DNA of 64,000 bases from an uncultured Eggerthella sp. (GTDB lineage: Bacteria; Actinomycetota; Coriobacteriia; Coriobacteriales; Eggerthellaceae). The notes under the pieces were generated by a model. It saw only the letters and a list, made by a program, of their open reading frames with translations. It had not been told where the DNA came from and did not search any database. This document shows, piece by piece, positions 36,190 through 45,212 of this stretch. Where the stretch lies: contig UPYK01000006.1 in NCBI GenBank assembly GCA_900538545.1, positions 30,102 to 94,101 of the forward strand. The letters run 5' to 3'. Position numbers and translations under genes: made by a program. The number at the start of each line of letters is the position of its first letter. Position 1 is the stretch's first letter.

Positions 36190-37470
36190 TTATTCAGGCT
36201 TGATGTATTCGATGCCACCCATATAGGGAACGAGCACATCAGGAACCTTGATCGAGCCGTCGGCTTGCTGATAATTCTCAATGATCGCAGCCATGGTACG
36301 ACCAACCGCAAGACCGGAACCGTTCAGCGTATGCACGAGACGGTTGCCTTTGAAGTTCTCGGGGTCCTTGTACTTGATATTCGCGCGACGTGCCTGGAAG
36401 TCTTCGCAGTTCGAGCACGAAGAGATCTCTTTGTAGGCATCATATGAAGGCAGCCACACTTCCAGATCGTAGGTCTTCGCAGCCGAGAAGCCCAGATCGC
36501 CCGTGCAGAGACTGATCACGCGATACGGCAAGCCAAGCAGCTGGAGGATATTCTCCGCGTCGGCGACCATCGCTTCGAGGTCGTCGTAGGATTCTTCGGG
36601 CTTGGCATACTTGACCATCTCGACCTTGTCGAACTGGTGCAAGCGAATGAGTCCGCGCGTATCGCGACCGGCGCTGCCCGCCTCTTCGCGGAAGCACGGC
36701 GTGAAGGCGCAATATTTGAGCGGCAGCTGATCGGCGCTGAGCACCTCATCGGAGTGGATGTTCGTGAGCTGCACTTCGGCGGTGGGAATAAGATAGAGAC
36801 CTTCCGTGGTCTTGAACAGGTCTTCCTCGAACTTCGGAAGCTGACCGGTACCCGTGAGCGTCTTGGCGTTCGCCATGACCGGACACCACCATTCCTTGTA
36901 GCCACGAGAAACGTGCGTGTCGGCCATGAAGCTGATGAGTGCGCGCTCGAGACGAGCACCAAGTCCGCCCAGCAGCACGAAGCGCGATTCGGCGAGCTTC
37001 ACCGCGCGCTCGAAATCGATGATGCCCAGATCCACGCCCAGATCCCAGTGCGCCTTGAATTCGAAATCGAACGTGGGCGGCGTGCCCCAACGACGCACCT
37101 CGGGGTTATCGTCCTCATCTTTGCCGATCGGCGTGGTTTCGGAAGGAATGTTCGGGATCGCGAGGATAAGCTCGTTGAGCGCAGACTCGGCCTGCTCGTG
37201 CAAGTCGGCGTAGTAGGCGATCTTCTCTTTGAGCTTCGCGACCTCTGCTTTGGCTGCTTCTGCCTCTTCCTTCTTGCCTTCGCCCATGAGCGCTCCGATG
37301 CTCTTCGAAATGGTGTTGCGCTGCGAAAGCAACGCTTCCTCCTGCGCGATCGCGCTGCGGCGATCTTCGTCGAGCTGCAAGAAGCGCTTCGAATCCCACG
37401 TGAAATTGCGGCTTTCCATGGCCTTGTTCACAAGATCGATGTTTTCGCGGACGAATCGGATGTCGAGCAT
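36190..37470 (-). CDS. serS: Seryl-tRNA synthetase
   Basis: 426 residues, usual length. It has the N-terminal coiled-coil arm (about 30-105, EEALLSQRNTISKSIGALMG), then class II motifs: motif 2 FREEAGSAGRDTRGLIRLHQ, the serine and ATP pocket, ISSCSNCEDFQARR, and motif 3 LVHTLNGSGLAVGRTMAAII. It charges tRNA-Ser and, before selenocysteine synthesis, tRNA-Sec. The 198-base leader region to the divergent gene at 37669 contains AGGTGGTATCC on the minus strand, which is only loosely T-box-like; no full T-box structure was recognised. Confidence 0.97.
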   Translation of the reverse strand: MLDIRFVRENIDLVNKAMESRNFTWDSKRFLQLDEDRRSAIAQEEALLSQRNTISKSIGALMGEGKKEEAEAAKAEVAKLKEKIAYYADLHEQAESALNELILAIPNIPSETTPIGKDEDDNPEVRRWGTPPTFDFEFKAHWDLGVDLGIIDFERAVKLAESRFVLLGGLGARLERALISFMADTHVSRGYKEWWCPVMANAKTLTGTGQLPKFEEDLFKTTEGLYLIPTAEVQLTNIHSDEVLSADQLPLKYCAFTPCFREEAGSAGRDTRGLIRLHQFDKVEMVKYAKPEESYDDLEAMVADAENILQLLGLPYRVISLCTGDLGFSAAKTYDLEVWLPSYDAYKEISSCSNCEDFQARRANIKYKDPENFKGNRLVHTLNGSGLAVGRTMAAIIENYQQADGSIKVPDVLVPYMGGIEYIKPE

Positions 37471-37668
37471 GATTTCCCTTTCGTAAACAATAGTTCAACG
37501 CAGAACTTCATCAGCGCGTCTTTGGTATTGTTGAGATATTCAGATTGAGTATACTTTACAACCAAACAGGATACCACCTAACAGCCCTTCTCTCTTTTCA
37601 AGGCGTCTTGAACATTCGAGAAACGCGAGGGGTCCTGTCGATAAGGAAACAAAGTATAAAGGGGCATC

Positions 37669-37857
37669 ATGGATCTGGCTGAGATCTACCATTTCATCTT
37701 TGAAACGTATGCCGGAATCGGATGTTTGGTCGGTGCTGGAATCGTTATCAGCATCATCGCAGCGGTGATCAGCGAGCGCAAAACGCGCAGGGTGTTTCGC
37801 GATCGTGGTGAACGCCCGGAAGACCGCGACGAAGAGAATGAGAACGAAGGCGAATAG
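37669..37857 (+). CDS. Small single-span membrane protein
   Basis: 62 residues: a short N-terminus, one membrane helix (about 17-34, GCLVGAGIVISIIAAVI) and a strongly charged tail of Arg, Asp and Glu. AAAGGGGC before the ATG supports expression. No family was recognised. It lies between serS (divergent) and the pyridoxamine kinase (65 bases downstream). Confidence 0.65.
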   Translation: MDLAEIYHFIFETYAGIGCLVGAGIVISIIAAVISERKTRRVFRDRGERPEDRDEENENEGE

Positions 37858-37922
37858 CGCACTCGTTTTGTTTTGATACAGAAACGTCCGTTCATGCGGG
37901 CACGAATAGAAAGAAGCACCTC

Positions 37923-38798
37923 ATGGGACTGCAAAGCATGCCACTCTACGATCATTCCGAAAACCCAGATTACATCCCACGCGTAGGCGCGGTGCATGAT
38001 CTGTGCGGATACGGAAAATGCTCACTGGGTGTGGCCATTCCCGTTATCTCCGCCGCAGGATGCGATGTGTGCCCGCTTCCTACCGGCCTCTTCTCTTCAC
38101 ACACTGCCTTCCCCGTATGGCACATGCTCGACACGACCGACATGATGAAGCCCTATATCGATGCTTGGGAGAAAGTAGATATTTTCCTGGATGCCATCTA
38201 TTCTGGCTTTTTGGGCGCGCCTGAGCAGGTCGATAGCATTCAGCGTTTGTATGCGCTGTTCCCCAACGCGCTTCGCGTGGTCGATCCCGTTATGGCAGAC
38301 CACGGCAAGATCTATCCTACTTACACCAAAGAACTCTGCGATGCCATGGCAACCCTGGCCGATGGCGCAGACATCCTCACGCCGAATCTGACCGAAGCCT
38401 CGGTCATCCTCGGCACTGAGTACACAGGCCAGAACGTTTCTGTTGAAGAAGTCGAGAGCATGATCAACATGCTGCGCAATCGCGGTGCGAAAAACGTGAT
38501 CATCAAGGGTGTTGATCGCGAAGATGGCTTCTTGCGCAACTATGTCGCGGGCCGCAATACTCCCCTCACAGAGTTCGTAGTAGAGAAGCTTCCGGTCATG
38601 TTGCACGGCACGGGCGACCTGTTCTGCTCCTGTGTGACCGCGGCTATCATGGCTGAAAAGAGTCTGGATACGGCTGTGGATTTCGCAGGCAAGTTCGTGC
38701 ACGATGCGATGATCGTCACGCTCGAGCAGCCAAACTTCATGAGCCGTGGCATCAGCTTCGAACCGCTGCTGGGCAAAGTTGCTGAACTGCTGAAATAA
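37923..38798 (+). CDS. pdxY: Pyridoxamine/pyridoxal kinase
   Basis: 291 residues of the ribokinase fold. Marks are HDLCGYGKCSLGVAIPVISA, YSGFLGAPEQ, VVDPVMADHGKIYP, TPNLTEASVILG and the anion hole/catalytic HGTGDLFCS with Asp. It phosphorylates vitamin B6 vitamers for PLP-dependent enzymes. The last 36 bases of the gene plus 21 bases beyond it are repeated after hipA (40478-40534), showing that hipBA entered at or near this gene's 3' end without breaking it. Confidence 0.93.
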   Translation: MGLQSMPLYDHSENPDYIPRVGAVHDLCGYGKCSLGVAIPVISAAGCDVCPLPTGLFSSHTAFPVWHMLDTTDMMKPYIDAWEKVDIFLDAIYSGFLGAPEQVDSIQRLYALFPNALRVVDPVMADHGKIYPTYTKELCDAMATLADGADILTPNLTEASVILGTEYTGQNVSVEEVESMINMLRNRGAKNVIIKGVDREDGFLRNYVAGRNTPLTEFVVEKLPVMLHGTGDLFCSCVTAAIMAEKSLDTAVDFAGKFVHDAMIVTLEQPNFMSRGISFEPLLGKVAELLK

Positions 38799-38819
38799 CC
38801 CTGTAAAGCTACAACCGAA
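38763..38819 (+). repeat. Left copy of the 57-bp direct repeat flanking hipBA
   Basis: Covers the last 36 bases of the kinase gene and 21 bases beyond its stop. 55 of 57 bases match the copy at 40478-40534. Begins CCGCTGCTGGGCAAAG and ends CTACAACCGAA. Confidence 0.9.
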
Positions 38820-38913
38820 ATAAGCGGTTTCGTTATCGATAGATGAGCTCCTTTGAGCCTCTTTGGGCTTTTCTTCCTTTGCCCAACTCGGCTACTGAAA
38901 TGTGTTCTTTTTC

Positions 38914-38968
38914 GGCGTACGCAGTAATTTCGCAAAACTATGCCATAATTGTGGCGTACGCAATAATT
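38914..38968. promoter_or_regulatory. Paired operator-like repeats before hipB
   Basis: GGCGTACGCAGTAATT (38914-38929) and GGCGTACGCAATAATT (38953-38968), 39 bases apart, one mismatch; each holds the palindrome GCGTACGC. They precede the hipB ribosome site GAAGGA (38971-38976). Type II antitoxins of the HipB kind commonly repress their own operon from such paired sites. Confidence 0.6.
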
Positions 38969-38981
38969 CTGAAGGAACAGC

Positions 38982-39200
38982 ATGAACCCGATTCGCACCA
39001 GCAACGAAATTGGAGCTGCCATTCGCACCGAGCGAAAGCGACAAGGCTTAACCCAAACCGATCTTGCCGACCTATGCGGCGTTAGCCTTACGTTCATCTC
39101 TAATCTGGAAAACGGTAAACCTACGGCCGAGCTCGCGAAAGCCCTCACCGTTTTGATCACCTTAGGCTTAGATGTCTATCTTGCGAAACGAGGTGAATAG
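38982..39200 (+). CDS. hipB: HipB-like antitoxin, XRE-family DNA-binding protein
   Basis: 72 residues, a single helix-turn-helix domain (GAAIRTERKRQGLTQTDLAD, then CGVSLTFISNLENGKPTAEL). It would bind HipA and the operators just upstream, neutralising the toxin and repressing transcription. hipA starts two bases after its stop codon. The length matches other short HipB antitoxins. The unit is bounded by a 57-bp direct repeat (see findings). Confidence 0.92.
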   Translation: MNPIRTSNEIGAAIRTERKRQGLTQTDLADLCGVSLTFISNLENGKPTAELAKALTVLITLGLDVYLAKRGE

Positions 39201-39202
39201 CC

Positions 39203-40477
39203 ATGAATCTTACTATCTATCGCGATTACCCTGACGGACTCGTTGCCTTAGGAAATCTTGTGCGCGAAAACGGTGAAACCACCTTTTGCTACAACCAGGA
39301 ATACCTTGCCCGCACCGATGCTGCTGCCGTTTCGCTGTCTCTTCCTCTACGAGAAAAACCCTTTTCCGAAGAGGAACTTTTGCCCTACTTCAAAGGTCTT
39401 TTGCCCGAGGGAGAAGCACTCGAGAACTTGTGCCGCTCCATGGGCATCCTTAACGGCGATTACTTCACCATGTTGGGTAGTTGCGGCCTCGATTGCCTAG
39501 GAGATATCGTCATCAACCCCTATGCTTATCAAACCGAACGATCTTATGAACCCATCACCGTGCAGGATCTAACAGCAATGGCGGGAAAACCTCGTTCGAT
39601 AGATACCTCCATCGAATTAGCTCGTCTTTCACTGGCTGGCACCCAAAACAAATGCGGACTCTTCCACGATTCTAAAGCTCCTCTTGGTGATGGCTGGTAT
39701 CAACCAGTCGGCGGCGCTCCTTCCAATTACATCATCAAGTTCGCACGAGAAGACCTTCACGATCTTATGATCGTTGAGCATCTATCCCTCACCTGCGCTG
39801 CTGCATGTGGGGTTCCATCAGCCAAGACAGCACTGCTCAACCCCTCACGTCCGATCATTTGCGTAGAACGCTATGATCGCTTAGGCAGTGCATCGGAAGT
39901 TATCAATGGTCAGGTGGCGCCTCTCCGCCAGCATCAGGAAGATATTACGCAGGCATTTGGCATCATGCCGGAAGCAAAGTACCGCCAACTTGAGCCCAAC
40001 ACCGTAACCGTGCTTGCTGATTTCTTCCGAAATAGCTCAGCAAATCCCGCACAGGATATTGCCAATCTCACGCGCCTTTTGTTGTTCAACTATCTTATTG
40101 GTAATTGCGACAACCATCTGAAGAATATCTCCATTCTTTATTCTCTTGACTGGAAGTCATTCCAAATGGCTCCTGCCTACGATCTGGTGAGCACCACCTA
40201 TTTTGCTCGCTTCTCTTCTACTATGGGCATGGCAATAGGAAACCATCTGGATATACGAGAAGTCACCTCTGAAGACTTTCACATCATGGCTGAACGAATA
40301 GGAATCAATATGCGTCTGATACGTAATATGGTTAAGGAGTTCCAGCAACAAGCTACTGCAGCGCTCAATGCCGAAGGAAACTTGCTGAGCGAACAAGGCT
40401 TCAAGTCAGCTTCTTATATAGCTGATGAGCTTCAGGAAGAGATGTTTCCTCGCTTAGAAGCGCTCTCGAACGTATAG
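39203..40477 (+). CDS. hipA: HipA-family serine/threonine kinase toxin
   Basis: 424 residues, full length. Motifs: SLAGTQNK at 143-150 (the SLAGAQ-K segment), a phosphate-loop region, the catalytic loop NYLIGNCDNHLKN with Asp303, and APAYDLVST with metal-binding Asp327. HipA of Escherichia coli phosphorylates glutamyl-tRNA synthetase and causes dormancy; other relatives hit other synthetases. All key residues are present, so the toxin should be active. The stop codon lies directly against the right copy of the flanking repeat. Confidence 0.93.
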   Translation: MNLTIYRDYPDGLVALGNLVRENGETTFCYNQEYLARTDAAAVSLSLPLREKPFSEEELLPYFKGLLPEGEALENLCRSMGILNGDYFTMLGSCGLDCLGDIVINPYAYQTERSYEPITVQDLTAMAGKPRSIDTSIELARLSLAGTQNKCGLFHDSKAPLGDGWYQPVGGAPSNYIIKFAREDLHDLMIVEHLSLTCAAACGVPSAKTALLNPSRPIICVERYDRLGSASEVINGQVAPLRQHQEDITQAFGIMPEAKYRQLEPNTVTVLADFFRNSSANPAQDIANLTRLLLFNYLIGNCDNHLKNISILYSLDWKSFQMAPAYDLVSTTYFARFSSTMGMAIGNHLDIREVTSEDFHIMAERIGINMRLIRNMVKEFQQQATAALNAEGNLLSEQGFKSASYIADELQEEMFPRLEALSNV

Positions 40478-40534
40478 CCGCTCCTGGGCAAAGTTGCTTA
40501 ACTGCTGAAATAACCCTGTAAAGCTACAACCGAA
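40478..40534 (+). repeat. Right copy of the 57-bp direct repeat flanking hipBA
   Basis: Starts at the base after the hipA stop codon. 55 of 57 bases match 38763-38819. It has no reading-frame role here, so it is a duplicated remnant of the kinase gene end. Confidence 0.9.
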
Positions 40535-40619
40535 TAAAGTGGAGTCGATTTGAGCGTTAGGGATTCTCGTAATCTATACTAAAGAGTGTGTTATTTGAAT
40601 AACGTATTGAAGGCTCGTA

Positions 40620-41504
40620 ATGGAATTCAAGACTTTGAAATACTTTCTTGCGGTTTGCAAGGCAGGAACCATGTCGCGCGCAGCCGAAGAGCTTCACGTA
40701 ACGCAACCAACCCTTTCAAGACAGATAGCTGATCTTGAACGTGAATTAGGATGTGCGTTATTGCTTCGTCATAGCCGCAGTGTCGAGCCAACCGAAGAAG
40801 GCTTATATCTGATGCGACGCGCTCAAGATGTTATCGGATTGATGGGGCGCATCGAATCGGACTTCGCCGCCTCAGAAGAGATCATTGCTGGCGATATCTC
40901 AATTGGTGCTTGCGAATCATCGAGCATGCGCCTCGTTGCAGCTTGTATGCGCATTTTCCAGGATCAGCACCCTCATGTCCGTTTTCGTATACACAGTGGT
41001 CATGCTGGATTTTGCATCGATCGGCTAGAGCGTGGTCTTGATGATTTTGCTCTTCTTTTGGAATACCCCGCTATCGATCGTTATGAGAGCATTCGGCTTT
41101 CCCACTTGGATCGATGGGGATGCTTCATTCCAGAGAATGATCCTTTAGCAAACGGATCGGCTGTTCGCGCTGAAGAACTAGTGAATTACCCTATGCTGAT
41201 CCCCGATCAAGCGCTCGCCTTCGACATGCTGTCTTCTTGGTTTGGCGATCACTTGAACGAACTTAACGTTCGAGCAACATTCAACTTGGGAAATAACGGT
41301 ATTGAGATGGTGCGCGAAGGCATGGGCTACATGCTAAGCTTAGGCGGCATACGAGCACTTGGAGAACGAACTGGCTTGGCTTTCCTTCCGCTTGATCCGC
41401 CCGTAATCGCTCATGTTGATCTTGCATGGTGCAGAGGGAGAAAAATGTCCAAAGCCGCCTCTTTATTCAAAGAGCAAATGTTGGCTTTCAATGCTGCGAG
41501 TTAG
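40620..41504 (+). CDS. LysR-family transcriptional regulator
   Basis: 294 residues. The N-terminal helix-turn-helix is clear (TMSRAAEELHVTQPTLSRQI, residues about 17-36), then the effector domain (DISIGACESSSMRLVAACMR). It resembles the CynR/CbbR-like class by length only. It is convergent with the MFS transporter gene at 41671, which it might control from a distance, although no shared promoter region exists. It lies just to the right of the hipBA repeat. Confidence 0.92.
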   Translation: MEFKTLKYFLAVCKAGTMSRAAEELHVTQPTLSRQIADLERELGCALLLRHSRSVEPTEEGLYLMRRAQDVIGLMGRIESDFAASEEIIAGDISIGACESSSMRLVAACMRIFQDQHPHVRFRIHSGHAGFCIDRLERGLDDFALLLEYPAIDRYESIRLSHLDRWGCFIPENDPLANGSAVRAEELVNYPMLIPDQALAFDMLSSWFGDHLNELNVRATFNLGNNGIEMVREGMGYMLSLGGIRALGERTGLAFLPLDPPVIAHVDLAWCRGRKMSKAASLFKEQMLAFNAAS

Positions 41505-41670
41505 CAAGTAATCCGTTAAAAGCCAAAAGCCTATATCGGATTACTCGCTCCTGCAGCCCCTCCTTCGACAATCGCTACCTGCGGTTTTTATCGCGAACCC
41601 TTCACCGAGCTTGAAAGAAAAACTCTAGTTTCCTTTCAAATATATAAGAGTCTTTGATACCTGAACGTGG

Positions 41671-42924
41671 TTAGCTTTGACGCTGCGCCAATTGCGTTGC
41701 CAGCCTTTTTCCAATAACAACAAGGACTATTTCCACTACCGCAAGCGTCCCCGCAACTAGAAGAGCAAGCTCACACGAGCCTGTCAGCTCCGTTGTCTGC
41801 GCAGCCACCATCGGCCCAATAAATGCTGCAACTGTATATCCAGGATAGACAAATGACCAATTTTGTCCGAAATACCGAGGCCCGAAGGGGTCTCCCACAA
41901 TCGCGGGCATTACGCTCATAGTGCCGCCGAAGCAAGCCCCCACTATCATCATGCAGCTCAAGAATGTATTAAATGTAGTAGCGTTACCTAAGAACAACAT
42001 CATGACTGCAGCATTGAGCCCCAAAATAATGATCAAAGTAGTGAAGCGCCCTATCTTATCGGAAAGCACACCAAATCCTAACCGACCAGCAACGCTTCCT
42101 ATACCAAGGAGGCTCACCATCAAGGCTCCTTCAGCTGCAGTAAGATTTGCGAGCTCTTGACCGAGGCTTGACGCGTGCCCGTTGATCATCTGTCCACTCG
42201 TAACAGCAACCATCAATATAAGAAAGAGAACATAGAATAAAGGTTGCTTCAAGATCTCTCGACCGCTGAAGCTGCGTTGAGAAGACACGGCCGAGGTTGC
42301 AGTTTGTTCCTTGGGGTTCCAACCAGAAGGCTTCCACCCAGCACGCGGCATGACCAAGAACCACGTGAAAAGAAGATAGATACCAAGCCATGCGATACCA
42401 ACAATGCGGAAAGCTATCATGACATCGAACGATTCTATGAGCAGGTTGCCAATCGGCGCAAAGATGACTGGCCCCATACCGCCACCACACGTGCAAACTC
42501 CATTTGCAAAACCCCGCTTATCTGGGAACCACGTGGTGGCGACCGACAGCAAAGCGTTGTAAGAAAGGCCATTTCCAGTTCCTGCTAGACCCCCAAAGAA
42601 AAGATAGAGAAGCGGCAACGATTCAGCAAAACCCGAGAGTAACCAGCCTAACGAAAAAATGATACCCACTATCAGGACCACAAAGCGCTGTTCCATATGC
42701 TGCTGCAGCCAACCGCTCAAAAAGCTGCCGACGCAGCTCATCAGCATAAAAAGTGAGTATGCGAGCGCAACACCCGAAGCCGTATAACCAAAAGTTTCCA
42801 TCAGGGGAACATTGAAAATAGACCACATGTAAATGAGTCCATTTCCCAAGGTGAGAAAGGTGGCAATGGCTAAGATGACACCTCGCGGAAACTTGCGAGC
42901 ATTCTTCTCAATCGAAAAAGGCAT
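41671..42924 (-). CDS. MFS transporter, oxalate/formate antiporter (OFA) type
   Basis: 417 residues with 12 predicted membrane helices. The N-terminal half has LTLGNGLIYMWSIFNVPLME and GYTASGVALAYSLFML, typical of OFA carboxylate exchangers; SVATTWFPDKRGFANGVCTC with GGGMGPVIFAP is the loop 4-5 signature. It may import or exchange a mono- or dicarboxylate, possibly a hydroxyacid for the dehydratase pathway 4 kb away. That is inference only. The 281 bases upstream contain no supported gene and should carry its promoter. Confidence 0.88.
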   Translation of the reverse strand: MPFSIEKNARKFPRGVILAIATFLTLGNGLIYMWSIFNVPLMETFGYTASGVALAYSLFMLMSCVGSFLSGWLQQHMEQRFVVLIVGIIFSLGWLLSGFAESLPLLYLFFGGLAGTGNGLSYNALLSVATTWFPDKRGFANGVCTCGGGMGPVIFAPIGNLLIESFDVMIAFRIVGIAWLGIYLLFTWFLVMPRAGWKPSGWNPKEQTATSAVSSQRSFSGREILKQPLFYVLFLILMVAVTSGQMINGHASSLGQELANLTAAEGALMVSLLGIGSVAGRLGFGVLSDKIGRFTTLIIILGLNAAVMMLFLGNATTFNTFLSCMMIVGACFGGTMSVMPAIVGDPFGPRYFGQNWSFVYPGYTVAAFIGPMVAAQTTELTGSCELALLVAGTLAVVEIVLVVIGKRLATQLAQRQS

Positions 42925-43205
42925 GATTCCTCCGAAGAAAAGGAAGTGTTCGTTGTGAACACCAAACCGTGACTAAGAAGATTATCAATCGCTCAACATG
43001 AAATTACTATTACTTATAATTCATATCGTGTTATACGTTTTCCATATATAAAAAGGAGAGCTAGAAGCCTCATAAGAGACGATGACCTTGTTCGCTAAAA
43101 CATTTCTGTCACTAGTGATTTAAAAACCTTAGTTAAAGTTCAAAAATATGCTGAGAAAGATGCCTTCCCCTTGCCCCTAATGCTGAATTGCGTTTGGAGA
43201 TGTAG

Positions 43206-43454
43206 TTAGAGCAAAGGGGCCAGTTCACGCTTGCCGCTCTTCACACCTTGAGCGACGAAGAGATCTCTTCCAACAAGCCCTATGACAAGCGGCACCCACC
43301 AAATCGGCAGCTCGATGGAGAGAAGAACGAACATCGCAAAGGTTATGATTGCGCAAATCGCTAAAAAGATGCGTCCTCTCGTGATCGCCTTATCAAGGAT
43401 TCTCTTCGCAACGAGCCTAATATCGTGATTGGGAGAGAGGTGGTCTTCGCACAC
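43206..43454 (-). CDS. Possible small membrane protein
   Basis: 82 residues with two hydrophobic helices (IFLAICAIITFAMFVLLSI and WWVPLVIGLVGRDLFVA) and charged ends. It starts at a GTG 18 bases after the aminopeptidase stop with no good ribosome site, so translation would depend on coupling or another start. No family was recognised. Confidence 0.45.
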   Translation of the reverse strand: MCEDHLSPNHDIRLVAKRILDKAITRGRIFLAICAIITFAMFVLLSIELPIWWVPLVIGLVGRDLFVAQGVKSGKRELAPLL

Positions 43455-43472
43455 TTGATAAGGCGAAAGTGC

Positions 43473-44924
43473 TTAAGCGCTTAAGAAGGCCTTGTAGCCT
43501 TTGTAGGCTTCGTAGATATCTGCCTTCGACGTGACTTCCCAAGGTGAGTGCATGGAGAGCACTGCCACGCCAGAATCGATGACGTTCATGCCGTATTTCG
43601 CAGGAATGTAGGCAATGGTTCCGCCGCCGCCCGCGTTCACGCGACCCAGTTCAGCGGTTTGATACTTCACACCTGAATCATCCATGATCTTGCGGAGTGC
43701 TGCCATGTATTCAGCATTCGCATCGTTGGAACCTGACTTACCGCCAGAGCCCGTGTACTTATTGAACACGAGGCCACGTCCGCAATAGGCGGAATTCTTC
43801 GGCTCGAAGACCGAAGCATACGAAGGGTCGAAAGCTGCGCTCACATCGGAAGAGAGCATCGAGGAATTCGCCAGGCAGCGACGCAGCGCCAGATCGCCCT
43901 GCTTGCCCATCAAATTGAGGATCTCTGCCATGGTGTTCTCGAAGAACGCCGAGGTCATGCCCGTTGCACCAACGCTGCCGATCTCCTCCTTGTCTACGAG
44001 GATGCATACCGCTGTGCGAGCAGGATCTTCGATGGCAAGCTGAGCCACCAGGCTCGTGTACGCGCAGACGCGGTCGTCCTGACCATAACCGATCACCATC
44101 GAGCGATCGAGTCCGCAATCGCGCGCGTCGCCCGCGGGGACCACCTCAATCTCAGCAGAAAGGAAATCTTCCTCTTCGATACCGTAGCGTTCAAGAAGCA
44201 ACTGCATGATATGCGCGCGTACCGCTTCCTTTTGCGCAGTGCTCGCGATCTGCTCTTCGTAGGTTTGTTCTTTTTTGGCTGGCTTTGCTTCGGTGGTTTC
44301 TTCAGCGTCTTCAACGATGAGCGGTTCACTCCCAAACAAAACGTCGAGGCTTTCGCCTTCCACCACTTCCCTGCCATTCTTCTTCATCTGCTCTGCGCCC
44401 AGATGCGGCAGCAGATCGGTCACACAGAAGACTGGATCGGATGGATCGTCGCCCAACGAAATATCGACCACGGTGCCATCCTTCTTGGCCACCACGCCTT
44501 TGAGCGCGAGAGGCAGCGCGACCCACTGATAGTTCTTGATGCCGCCGTAATAGTGCGTATCGAGCAGCACAAAATCGGAAGCTTCGTAAAGCGGATTCTG
44601 CTTCAGGTCGAGACGCGGGGAATCGATATGCGCACCCAAGATGTTCACGCCCGCTTCGATGTCGTTCGTTCCGATCTGCACGAGCATGATCGCCTTGCCA
44701 TAGTTGTCGATCCAGACCTTATCGCCTGGTTTCAGCGCACGTTTTTCAGCGATTGCCTCTGCCAGGGGAGCATAGCCCGCTGCGCTTGCGAGCTCGATAG
44801 CGCGCTTGGTGGCGAGTCGTTCGGTCTTGCACTGCGAAAGGAAGCTCTTATAGCCTTCGCAAAGCTCGTTAAGTTCTGATTTGTCCTGATCGGTATAGGA
44901 TTTCCACGCATTCTCGCGTTCCAT
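43473..44924 (-). CDS. M18-family zinc aminopeptidase
   Basis: 483 residues. Metal ligands and motifs: GAHIDSPRLDLKQNP (His, Asp), VDKEEIGSVGATG (Glu-Glu), AFDPSYASVF and the C-terminal SMHSPWEVTSK with His. It removes N-terminal residues from peptides, preferring acidic or leucine depending on subtype; the subtype is unclear. An acidic/lysine-rich insert of about 25 residues (DAEETTEAKPAKKEQTYEEQ) interrupts the dimerisation domain near 205-230. GAAAGGACG precedes the ATG. The following small gene may be co-transcribed. Confidence 0.94.
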   Translation of the reverse strand: MERENAWKSYTDQDKSELNELCEGYKSFLSQCKTERLATKRAIELASAAGYAPLAEAIAEKRALKPGDKVWIDNYGKAIMLVQIGTNDIEAGVNILGAHIDSPRLDLKQNPLYEASDFVLLDTHYYGGIKNYQWVALPLALKGVVAKKDGTVVDISLGDDPSDPVFCVTDLLPHLGAEQMKKNGREVVEGESLDVLFGSEPLIVEDAEETTEAKPAKKEQTYEEQIASTAQKEAVRAHIMQLLLERYGIEEEDFLSAEIEVVPAGDARDCGLDRSMVIGYGQDDRVCAYTSLVAQLAIEDPARTAVCILVDKEEIGSVGATGMTSAFFENTMAEILNLMGKQGDLALRRCLANSSMLSSDVSAAFDPSYASVFEPKNSAYCGRGLVFNKYTGSGGKSGSNDANAEYMAALRKIMDDSGVKYQTAELGRVNAGGGGTIAYIPAKYGMNVIDSGVAVLSMHSPWEVTSKADIYEAYKGYKAFLSA

Positions 44925-45212
44925 GATCGTCCTTTCGTTTCAGCTCGCAAGCAGGCTTATTCGTTTGATGCGCTTTCTCAACGATAGCGCTCTTCTTGCG
45001 CCAAGACGCATCGACCGATCGTGTTTTCGCATCAAAAAAAAATAGTTAACCATTTGTTAGCAATCAACTTTTTTATTGTTTCATGGAGTAGAATTCTACA
45101 TCAAGGACGAACGCGCTCTGCCTGTGAGCGAGAAGAGCACAGAAGAGCTGCAAACGTTCTTCGACTAGTATGAATCGATGATCGCACGCGCGATCGAAGA
45201 GGAGTGATGAAC

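Noticed and set aside
37471..37668. T-box riboswitch before serS
   Set aside because: AGGTGGTATCC is only a partial match, and no stem I or paired terminator/antiterminator could be drawn in the 198 bases.
43061..43140. Short peptide gene after AAAAAGGAGAGC upstream of the MFS gene
   Set aside because: The ribosome-site-like sequence is followed only by a 13-codon frame at poor spacing; not supportable.
45166..45168. Amber codon read as pyrrolysine
   Set aside because: No pyl genes or methylamine methyltransferases in the window and the surrounding frame is very short; decay is simpler.
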